Assembly: GCA_028713675.1 (NCBI GenBank)
Contig: JAQTNV010000073.1
Coordinates: forward strand, 1 to 14,770
From: a bacterium
GTDB lineage: Bacteria; Desulfobacterota; JAPLJL01
Length of the DNA: 14,770 bases
Direction: 5' to 3'
Shown piece after piece: positions 1-4,915 of the stretch. Position numbers and translations under genes: made by a program. How positions within the stretch are numbered: position 1 is the stretch's first letter; each line of letters opens with the position of its first letter. The notes below the pieces were generated by a model. That model was not told the DNA's origin, ran no database searches, and saw nothing but the letters and a program-made list of their open reading frames with translations.

Positions 1-25
1 GCTCAAAACCAAAATATCGCATGCC

Positions 26-45
26 CCCCCTTTGTTAAAAGGGGG
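26..45. repeat. Short GC-rich inverted repeat
   Basis: A perfect 8-bp stem, CCCCCTTT and AAAGGGGG, encloses the loop GTTA, followed at 48-60 by a second G-rich tract. There is no gene here. C-run/G-run hairpins of this kind are common between genes in deltaproteobacterial genomes, so this is probably a dispersed intergenic repeat. It could also act as a transcription stop for a gene to the left, but no proper T-run follows on either strand. Confidence 0.6.
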
Positions 46-114
46 ATGAAGGGGGATTTTCAAAATTGCTTTTATTGTATTATCGGAAACCTACCCTCTA
101 AAAATATTCAAGAT

Positions 115-142
115 TTGAAGTTTCAGATCTGATTGTTAATAT
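115..142 (+). promoter_or_regulatory. Weak candidate promoter for the PHP gene
   Basis: TTGAAG (115-120) and TAATAT (137-142) are separated by 16 bases, and each matches the sigma-70 consensus at four of six positions. It lies about 100 bases before the PHP start codon, with low-complexity repeats between. Weak support; the true promoter may be elsewhere. Confidence 0.25.
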
Positions 143-241
143 TTGGTCATTGGTTTTTGGGTTCACCGTTCACGGTTCAGAGCTCAAGGTTAATAAAATA
201 TGTTTGGTAATTGGAGTTTGGTAATTGGTTATTGATTTATT
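143..241. repeat. Low-complexity intergenic repeats
   Basis: This gene-free stretch holds TTTGGTAATTGG twice (203-214 and 217-228, two bases apart), with related fragments such as TTTGGTCATTGG at 143-154. At 161-179 is a GTTCACCGTTCACGGTTCA block containing the inverted repeat ACCGT-TC-ACGGT. They look like decayed short-unit repeats and run right up to the PHP start codon, leaving no recognisable ribosome binding site. Confidence 0.6.
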
Positions 242-799
242 ATGCCTTATATAAAGGGTGCCCTGCACGTTCACACCAATCTCTCCGACGGAAGCGTGGC
301 CCCCGCGGAAATGCTGAAGATTTACCGCGACCTGGGCTTCGGATTCATGGCCTTCACCGATCATGATTACCTGGTCGGGAGCAACCGGAAATATTTCGCC
401 GCCCTGCCGGACGGGGACAAGGGTTTTATTATCTTCAAAGGCCTGGAAGTGGAATGGGCCGAGATCAATTACGCCCATATCTCCAAAATCTGGGGGGATA
501 AAGAAGTCCTCGTAACCTTCAATCACCCGGCCCAATACAAGATGGAGATCCCGGAGGTGCTCAGCCGGATCGAGGTAGTCAACAAAACCGTGAAAGTGGA
601 CGCGATCGAGGTGACCCACAAGGGACGCTACTACGCCCAATACAATGTCCGCGAGATTTCCCTGCCCAAGGTGGCGACCGACGACTCCCACCACGCCGAT
701 GAGTGCGGCCGGGCCTGGATCGAGGTGGAGGGCTCCCGCGACCCGGACGGGATCATCCAGGCGATCAAGGCGGGGGACTTTATCAGAGGATTCCGCTAA
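242..799 (+). CDS. PHP-family metal-dependent phosphoesterase
   Basis: A 185-residue protein with the metal-ligand pattern of the PHP fold (a TIM-like barrel binding up to three metals): H9-x-H11 in LHVHTNLSDG, D16, the TDHD motif at 39-42, E69 in GLEVEW, H95 in FNHP, and DDSHH at 147-151. Family members hydrolyse phosphoesters, for example histidinol phosphate, nucleotides or DNA 3' ends; the substrate here cannot be told. It is shorter than most stand-alone PHP phosphatases (about 250-290 residues) and lacks an obvious insert domain, but all motif blocks are present, so it looks minimal rather than broken. The ATG at 242 is the only start giving the intact first strand, yet no Shine-Dalgarno sequence precedes it. 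It stands alone, with a terminator 29 bases downstream and every neighbour on the other strand. No signal peptide, so probably cytoplasmic. Confidence 0.85.
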   Translation: MPYIKGALHVHTNLSDGSVAPAEMLKIYRDLGFGFMAFTDHDYLVGSNRKYFAALPDGDKGFIIFKGLEVEWAEINYAHISKIWGDKEVLVTFNHPAQYKMEIPEVLSRIEVVNKTVKVDAIEVTHKGRYYAQYNVREISLPKVATDDSHHADECGRAWIEVEGSRDPDGIIQAIKAGDFIRGFR

Positions 800-821
800 T
801 CCTCAAATCTCACCGTCAAGA

Positions 822-846
822 GGTAGCCGCAGGCTTTAGCCTGCGT
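822..846 (+). repeat. Dispersed inverted repeat, copy 1
   Basis: GGTAGCCGCAGGCTTT (822-837) continues into AGCCTGCGT (838-846). The same 16-base block occurs exactly, in the opposite orientation, at 2358-2373, where the other arm lies 33 bases away. The element overlaps the PHP terminator. Confidence 0.7.
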
Positions 847-852
847 TTTTTT
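828..852 (+). terminator. Rho-independent terminator after the PHP gene
   Basis: A perfect 7-bp stem, CGCAGGC and GCCTGCG, with loop TTTA is followed directly by seven T's. It lies 28 bases after the PHP stop codon in the right orientation. The hairpin is part of a repeat also found at 2316-2373, so the terminator may have been recruited from a dispersed element. Confidence 0.75.
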
Positions 853-947
853 CAGCCAATATGGCGCTTATTCCTCTAGCGGTCTTCCGTCAAGGCGGAA
901 TGCCTATTTTCCAGGGATGTTAAGCATCTCATCACCCCTCATCCTCC

Positions 948-970
948 CCTTCTCCCCCAAGGGGAGAAGG
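948..970. repeat. Pyrimidine-rich inverted repeat, possible terminator
   Basis: A perfect 10-bp stem, CCTTCTCCCC and GGGGAGAAGG, with loop CAA, set in a longer C/T-rich then G/A-rich stretch (931-980). It lies 16 bases beyond the stop of the minus-strand gene 986-1195 and could end its transcription, though no U-run follows on that strand. It is typical of dispersed intergenic repeats with complementary C-rich and G-rich arms. Confidence 0.65.
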
Positions 971-985
971 AAGGGGGGGGAAGAT

Positions 986-1195
986 TTAGTGAGTTTTTTC
1001 CTTGAGAAAATCCTTGGTCTTGTCCGCGGCTTTTTCCACGGCGTTGGTGGTCTCCCCGACGGTTTTCTTGACTTCCTTTTCCACCCGGTTGCCTCTCTGG
1101 GATAAAAAGGTGAAACCCCCGATGTAAAAAAAGACCACCGTGATCAGAACCCCGGCCAGAAATCCCCATAAGAATTTTTTGCCCCCGTCGTTCAT
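986..1195 (-). CDS. Small single-pass membrane protein
   Basis: A 69-residue hypothetical protein. A hydrophobic helix at about residues 8-29 (FLWGFLAGVLITVVFFYIGG) is followed by a charged, Lys/Glu-rich, probably helical tail of about 40 residues (EKEVKKTVGETTNAVEKAAD). A short N-terminal anchor plus amphipathic tail resembles YtxH-like and other small envelope proteins, but I cannot assign a family with confidence. The ATG at 1195 follows AGAAGGGAAGG at suitable spacing, which supports this frame over an overlapping 76-residue reading in another frame. It appears to be a single-gene unit; no promoter stands out in 1196-1387. Confidence 0.65.
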   Translation of the reverse strand: MNDGGKKFLWGFLAGVLITVVFFYIGGFTFLSQRGNRVEKEVKKTVGETTNAVEKAADKTKDFLKEKTH

Positions 1196-1387
1196 ATCGC
1201 CTTCCCTTCTAATACTGTATGGACCGCATCAGCTTGCTGATGCTTATTCTCAGGATGTTTTTTCTTCTCCCGATTTCCGCGGGTATATTCTAAACCAGAT
1301 CAAATTTGAGAGAAAAGTCTTTCAAACGATTAAAAACGCTTCCGTAAATCTGAAGGTTACAGCAGCCAAAAACGGGCAAAGACAATT
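1196..1387. other. Intergenic stretch with a small palindrome
   Basis: No convincing gene on either strand. At 1226-1243 is the hairpin GCATCAG-CTTG-CTGATGC, about 30 bases before the start of the small membrane protein gene as read on the minus strand. The remainder is AT-rich without a clear promoter match. Confidence 0.5.
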
Positions 1388-1579
1388 TCAGGCATTGTCT
1401 GCGTCTTTTTGGATTTTCGGAAGATCCTGACTCCGGATCGGGATACCCTTTTCCTTCAGGTAGCGCCTGGCGCTGACCGGATCAAGGCCGAGGATCTCCG
1501 CGACCTTGCCCAGGCTGAGTAACCCTTCCCGGTAGGAATCCAGCGCTGCCTTCCTCTGATGCTGTTTTTCGGAAAGCAT
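1388..1579 (-). CDS. Small UPF0175-like helix-turn-helix protein
   Basis: A 63-residue protein. The segment from ALDSYREGLLSLGKVAEILG through the Ala-Arg-Arg-Tyr-Leu-Lys helix to KEKGIPI (about residues 11-45) resembles UPF0175 proteins, in which a 'YREGxISLGKAAELLG' helix-turn-helix precedes a 'GIP' turn. Such proteins often pair with PIN or other toxins as antitoxins or regulators. I prefer the ATG at 1579, preceded by AAGGAG 12 bases upstream; a GTG at 1609 would add ten residues and overlap the mazF stop codon. It is the third gene after the RHH antitoxin and MazF, with a gap of only 29 bases, so it is probably cotranscribed. Whether it regulates the module, acts as a second antitoxin or is a bystander is unknown. 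Confidence 0.55.
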   Translation of the reverse strand: MLSEKQHQRKAALDSYREGLLSLGKVAEILGLDPVSARRYLKEKGIPIRSQDLPKIQKDADNA

Positions 1580-1608
1580 AATATTCGCCTTCTCCTTGGT
1601 TCCTTTCA

Positions 1609-1956
1609 CTATAATAAATCCATCGCGGCTTTTAGGCCGGTTTCAATCTTTTCCAGCGTGGGCGAAGACAAAAGTCCCAGACGTTTAGTCAGCTTGGCCC
1701 GGTCGAGGGTCGTAACCTGGTGGCAAAGGGCAACGGAATCACGATTAATCCCTCCTTCACCCGCCGGGATTGGAATCGAGGTGGGTCCCCTCAGCAGTTG
1801 CCGGGAGGAGGTTGAAACCGGAACAATGATGATCGAGCGCCACCCCGGCACTGAATTAAAACCGTCATGGGAGATAATTATGGCCGGTCTCCCCCCTTGC
1901 TGCTCTGAACCCGACCGCGGGCGCAACTCGGCCCACCAGACTTCACCCCGCTTCAT
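1609..1956 (-). CDS. mazF: MazF/PemK-type toxin, endoribonuclease
   Basis: A 115-residue protein with the MazF fold signature: the opening KRGEVWWAEL strand, GGRPAIIIS (residues 21-29) with the conserved Arg-Pro, the IIVPVSTS strand at about 43-50, and the C-terminal KLTKRLG...L helix. Family toxins are sequence-specific endoribonucleases that cut mRNA or other RNA; cleavage specificity cannot be read from the sequence. Length is normal. The ATG at 1956 lies inside the antitoxin stop region (ATGA, 4-base overlap), a classic translational coupling. It is probably silenced by the upstream RHH protein through a complex that also binds the promoter. No frameshift or missing motif seen, so the toxin looks intact. 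Confidence 0.88.
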   Translation of the reverse strand: MKRGEVWWAELRPRSGSEQQGGRPAIIISHDGFNSVPGWRSIIIVPVSTSSRQLLRGPTSIPIPAGEGGINRDSVALCHQVTTLDRAKLTKRLGLLSSPTLEKIETGLKAAMDLL

Positions 1957-2225
1957 TTGCGCCCCCGTTTACGTGATGAGGTCAGATGTTCAATAGCCGC
2001 TTCCTCTAAATCCGGATCGAGATCATCCGGCGTTCCGGCTACTTTCACCGCGTATTCTTGGATTTTTTCACGTAGAGCTTCGCGTTCTTTCATCTCCAGC
2101 CAGGTCTGAATCGCCTCCCTGGCCAATTCCGTAGCCGGCCTTTGGGTTAAATCGGCTGTCTCGCGAAGGCGGGAATAAAGATTTTCAGATAGAGGAACAT
2201 GCAGGTTTTTTTGGTTAATTGCCAT
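1953..2225 (-). CDS. Ribbon-helix-helix antitoxin partner of MazF
   Basis: A 90-residue protein. Residues 5-45 fit a ribbon-helix-helix DNA-binding domain: a short strand (NLHVPLS), helix 1 (ENLYSRLRETADL), a turn, and helix 2 (PATELAREAIQTWLEMKE). An acidic stretch (TPDDLDPDLEEAAI) and a basic tail (SSRKRGRK) follow, the usual layout where the C-terminal half wraps the toxin. The ATG at 2225 has AGGAG seven bases upstream. It is first in the operon, overlaps mazF by four bases, and sits behind a strong promoter whose -10 box lies inside a palindrome, which suggests autorepression. The RHH-plus-MazF pairing is well known. Confidence 0.85.
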   Translation of the reverse strand: MAINQKNLHVPLSENLYSRLRETADLTQRPATELAREAIQTWLEMKEREALREKIQEYAVKVAGTPDDLDPDLEEAAIEHLTSSRKRGRK

Positions 2226-2236
2226 GGCTTATCTCC

Positions 2237-2272
2237 TGCCATTATTTTATGGCAATAAACAAGACAAGTCAA
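2237..2272 (-). promoter_or_regulatory. Toxin-antitoxin promoter with palindromic operator
   Basis: On the minus strand TTGACT (2272-2267) and TAAAAT (2249-2244) are separated by exactly 17 bases, a strong sigma-70 match. The inverted repeat TGCCAT-TATTTT-ATGGCA (2237-2254) covers the -10 box, with the antitoxin ATG about 12 bases downstream. This placement suits a repressor site for the RHH antitoxin. The leader would be very short. Confidence 0.7.
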
Positions 2273-2315
2273 TCACCCTTCTCCTGCTGGGAATTTTTCA
2301 TACCAACCCACGAAT

Positions 2316-2373
2316 ACGCAGGCTTCCCTCGGCCACAATCCCTCGGGATCTAATCGAAAAGCCTGCGGCTACC
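2316..2373 (-). repeat. Dispersed inverted repeat, copy 2
   Basis: Arms CGCAGGCTT (2317-2325) and AAGCCTGCG (2359-2367) form a perfect 9-bp inverted repeat around a 33-base loop. GGTAGCCGCAGGCTTT on the minus strand (2373-2358) is identical to 822-837. The copies differ in loop length, so one has gained or lost about 30 bases. Confidence 0.7.
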
Positions 2374-2400
2374 GGTTTCCGGTCACCGGTTACCGGCTAC
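2371..2400. repeat. CCGGT-type short repeats touching a stop codon
   Basis: ACCGG recurs with alternating spacers (ACCGGTTTCCGGTCACCGG, then TTACCGG), making a run of nested palindromes. It abuts the dispersed repeat on one side and covers the TAG stop codon of the octaheme cytochrome (2397-2399) on the other. Confidence 0.55.
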
Positions 2401-3665
2401 TTTTTCGAGCGCCGCATCTCCTCCGCCTTGGCCCGGATCTTGGTCAGGGTCATCTGCATCTCGGAAAAACCGTACCAGAAGGAATAATCGGGGTTCATAT
2501 GGAACATGCCCTGGAAGGTCCGGTTCCGGTATTCGAGGAACATGACGAAGAGATCGGCCTCGATTTCGGTGGAGGTGTCGTGAAAGGCCAGAAGGTCCGG
2601 GAAAGCGTAGGCGTAATCCTTGGGTTTCGGAATAATCCCATCCTTATATAAAGCTGCCACGATCCGGATCGCCTCGGCCATCAGCTTGTCCGCCGTCCGG
2701 ATGATACTGTCGCCCTTCCCTAGTTCCTCGCGGGCGAAGGTCAGGGAATGGCACTGGTTGCAGGTCTTCTCCATCCGGTCCCTCTCCCCCTGCCATTCCT
2801 CTTGGGTCAGGCGGACCACCCTTTCCTTTTTGATCGCTTCCAGCCGGGGCGCGGGTTTCCCGGACGGGTCCAGGGCCCCGACCGCTTTTAAAATAGTGGC
2901 TCTGTCCTCGGCCCACTGCTTGTCTTCCGGAAGCGGCAGGCGCAGGGCCAGGAAACCCCACGCGGTCTGATTGGTATGGGTTCCCCCGGGCATATGGCAC
3001 ATCTGGCACTTGGGCGCGGCCGCGTTCTCGGGCAGGGTTTTGTTCTGCTTCAGGAGGTACCGGACCCCGTGTTTCGAGGTGGAATACATCTCCCACTGGG
3101 GGTGGTCGAAACCCATGTGGCAGGTCTGGCAGGCCTGGGGCTCCGACGCTTCCTTGGCCGAGAAGAGGTGCCGGGTGTGGCAGGCGTCGCAGGAGGCCAT
3201 CCCGAACCCCCGGCCGTTCTTGGATAAATCCTTGATCTCAGCCTCGGTCTTGAGGCCGAGCTTGTGGCAGCCCCCGCAGCCCTTCATCCCCTCGATCATC
3301 TCCATCGGCTGGTAGTGAAACGTGGGCATGGACTTCATCGAACTCCAGGCGAGGGCGTGTTTTCCTTTCTTGAACTCCTGGACCTTCTCCTCGTGGCATT
3401 CGGCGCAGACCTCCGGGGTGGGAATCCGGGCTTTCTTCACGTCCTTTTCGGACTTATGATCGCTCCCATGGCAGGCTGAGCAGTCGATCTGGTTCTGCCC
3501 GTGCTGGCTCAATTCCCAGTCCGAAACGATATTGGGTGTGATTTTTGTATGGCAGGCAGCGCAGTTTGTTTCTTCCGCCCGTGCCGTCCCGGAAAGCCAA
3601 AAAAAGCAGGCGAAACTTAAGAAAAAAAACCGATTTATGGATGATTTTACTGTTTTTTTGTGCAT
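2397..3665 (-). CDS. haoA: HAO-family octaheme cytochrome c (HaoA-like)
   Basis: A 422-residue exported protein. A Sec signal peptide (1-30, ending ARA) is followed by eight CxxCH heme sites at about residues 35, 62, 87, 130, 159, 179, 220 and 302. Between them lie segments typical of the hydroxylamine oxidoreductase family: KGKHALAWSSM, CHTRHLFSAKEA, CHMGFDHPQWEMYSTSKHG and the helical C-terminal part ending in NPDYSFWYGF. CGGCH at 130-134 is in the position of the family's catalytic heme. Anaerobes carrying such proteins use them as periplasmic hydroxylamine or nitrite reductases or in nitric oxide detoxification; which applies here is not readable. I chose the ATG at 3665, with GAGGAAG just upstream and a clean signal peptide, over a GTG nine codons earlier. 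No NapC/NrfH-type quinol oxidase lies beside it. Whether a tyrosine cross-links to the active heme, as in true HAO, needs alignment. Confidence 0.85.
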   Translation of the reverse strand: MHKKTVKSSINRFFFLSFACFFWLSGTARAEETNCAACHTKITPNIVSDWELSQHGQNQIDCSACHGSDHKSEKDVKKARIPTPEVCAECHEEKVQEFKKGKHALAWSSMKSMPTFHYQPMEMIEGMKGCGGCHKLGLKTEAEIKDLSKNGRGFGMASCDACHTRHLFSAKEASEPQACQTCHMGFDHPQWEMYSTSKHGVRYLLKQNKTLPENAAAPKCQMCHMPGGTHTNQTAWGFLALRLPLPEDKQWAEDRATILKAVGALDPSGKPAPRLEAIKKERVVRLTQEEWQGERDRMEKTCNQCHSLTFAREELGKGDSIIRTADKLMAEAIRIVAALYKDGIIPKPKDYAYAFPDLLAFHDTSTEIEADLFVMFLEYRNRTFQGMFHMNPDYSFWYGFSEMQMTLTKIRAKAEEMRRSKK

Positions 3666-3693
3666 ATCTTCCTCGACAATTAAAATTTCCACG

Positions 3694-3723
3694 CTTATAA
3701 ATAATGATTTATTATTTTAACAA
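3694..3723 (-). promoter_or_regulatory. Candidate promoter and palindrome of the octaheme cytochrome
   Basis: TTGTTA (3723-3718) and TATAAG (3699-3694) are 18 bases apart on the minus strand, about 30 bases before the cytochrome start. The spacer contains the inverted repeat AAATAAT-GATTT-ATTATTT (3699-3705 with 3711-3717), a possible regulator site. I cannot match it to a known regulator. Confidence 0.45.
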
Positions 3724-3835
3724 CTCCCATGGAAATAATATAGTTTTTAGTTTTACGGTTTAGAATTGAAATCTGAAAGGAAGAAAAAACGGAACCCACC
3801 TTAAGAAATTCAGAAAGAATCTTTGTACTTAAATA

Positions 3836-4066
3836 TCAGGTTCTGTCCTGGTAAAGATTGAGAAGAACCTTGACTACTTGGGGATCCCAGGCGGTTCTGG
3901 ATTCCTTCTCAATTTCAGCCAAGGTATCATTTTGGGCTGAATTTTTCGCATTCAACACTGGACGAGTCTAGATCAGGGGATCGGAATTGAGCATCCGTTT
4001 CAAGGCCTTGCGGAAGAAAGCGGAGTCATCCACCACCAAAACCGAGATCTTGCGAAAGCCTGCCAT
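3836..4066 (-). pseudogene. Broken cheB-like receiver joined to HD-GYP C-terminus
   Basis: The ATG at 4066 follows the cheR stop codon with no gap. The first 32 codons read MAGFRKISVLVVDDSAFFRK then ALKRMLNSDPLI, the start of a receiver domain with its acidic DD pair, most like CheB ('SDP.I'). A TAG at 3970-3968 then stops the frame. The same frame continues for 43 codons to a TGA at 3836 (TRPVLNAKNSAQNDTLAEIE, then KESRTAWDPQVVKVLLNL). This resembles the end of HD-GYP phosphodiesterase domains ('DRPYR.A...ALAEI..E.GT.FDP.VV'). The phospho-acceptor Asp, the rest of the receiver, the CheB catalytic domain and the HD-GYP active site are all absent. The simplest reading is a large deletion fusing two neighbouring genes; a misassembly is possible. 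Confidence 0.65.
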
Positions 4067-4915
4067 TTAACTCCCCCGTTTCCGGTAACAGATGGCTTCC
4101 GGAAACCTTCTCGGCTCGAATTCCGCGAGCAGACTGGTGAAATTTTCCGAATGTCCCAGTAAAAGATAGCCCCCCGGTCTGAGAATCCGGCTGAAATAAT
4201 TGAGCGTGGCCTGGATTTTCTCCTCCGAAAAATAGATAAAAACATTGCGGCAGCAAACGATGTCCATCTTCCCGACTTTTTCCCAGGTTTTGCGGTCGGC
4301 GATGTTCCCATACTGGAATTTCACCATGCGTTTGATCGAATCCTTGACCAGATAGTCCCCGCCGTTCTCGTTAAAATACTTTTGCTTCTGTTCGGGATCG
4401 GTCATGCGGAAGGAATGCGGAAAATATTTGGCTCGATGGGCCACTTCCAGGGCACGCCAGTTGATATCCATCCCCAAAACCTTGACATCCCAGCCCCAGA
4501 AAAAATTCCCGTTTTCATAAACCATCATGGCCAGGGTGTAGGCTTCCTCCCCGGTGGAACATCCGGCCGAGAGAATCCGGATTTCCTTTTCTTCCCGGCC
4601 TCGTTTTTTTCCCTGGATTTCAGACAGGATGGAATCCCGAACTGTTACCAATTGAGACATCTCCCGGAAAAAATAGGTCTCATTATTGGTCAGGAAAGCC
4701 ACCATCCGGATTGCTTCCTCGCCGTTTCGATCCTGGTACTTCACATAATTTATATATTCCCCGAAATTACCCATCCCCAGACCGATCAGTCGGGCCTGAA
4801 GCTTCATCCGGACAAAAGATTTTTTCTCCTCTTTGAAATAAATCCCGAACCGGTCGTGCAGAAAATCCCGGATCAGGCGGAATTCGACATCGCTGATATC
4901 CAGCGGCTCGTTCAT
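4067..4915 (-). CDS. cheR: CheR-type receptor methyltransferase (second copy)
   Basis: A 282-residue SAM-dependent methyltransferase of the CheR family, which methylates glutamates on chemoreceptors during adaptation. Visible are the N-terminal helical domain (about 1-75), the NNETYFFRE motif (77-85), the SAM-binding loop SAGCSTGEEAY (116-126), CRNVFIYF (222-229) and LLLGHSE (251-257). All match the canonical family pattern and the length is normal. No TPR or other added domain. Its ATG overlaps the stop codon of the HEAT-repeat gene (ATGA), implying coupled translation, and its stop codon directly precedes the ATG of the cheB remnant. In many chemosensory operons cheB follows cheR, which supports identifying the remnant as cheB. 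Compared with the other CheR here (7405-8322) it is the more canonical copy. Cytoplasmic. Confidence 0.92.
   Translation of the reverse strand: MNEPLDISDVEFRLIRDFLHDRFGIYFKEEKKSFVRMKLQARLIGLGMGNFGEYINYVKYQDRNGEEAIRMVAFLTNNETYFFREMSQLVTVRDSILSEIQGKKRGREEKEIRILSAGCSTGEEAYTLAMMVYENGNFFWGWDVKVLGMDINWRALEVAHRAKYFPHSFRMTDPEQKQKYFNENGGDYLVKDSIKRMVKFQYGNIADRKTWEKVGKMDIVCCRNVFIYFSEEKIQATLNYFSRILRPGGYLLLGHSENFTSLLAEFEPRRFPEAICYRKRGS

Noticed and set aside
170-694. Minus-strand open frame opposite the PHP gene
   Set aside because: The opposite strand encodes an intact PHP motif set; this frame is a shadow rich in Gly, His and Val.
1140-1430. Plus-strand frame of 96 codons between the small membrane gene and the UPF0175-like gene
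   Set aside because: It overlaps both better-supported minus-strand genes and contains intergenic hairpins and no motif.
2644-3315. Several open frames on both strands within the cytochrome gene
   Set aside because: They overlap a frame carrying eight CxxCH motifs and a signal peptide, and have none of their own.
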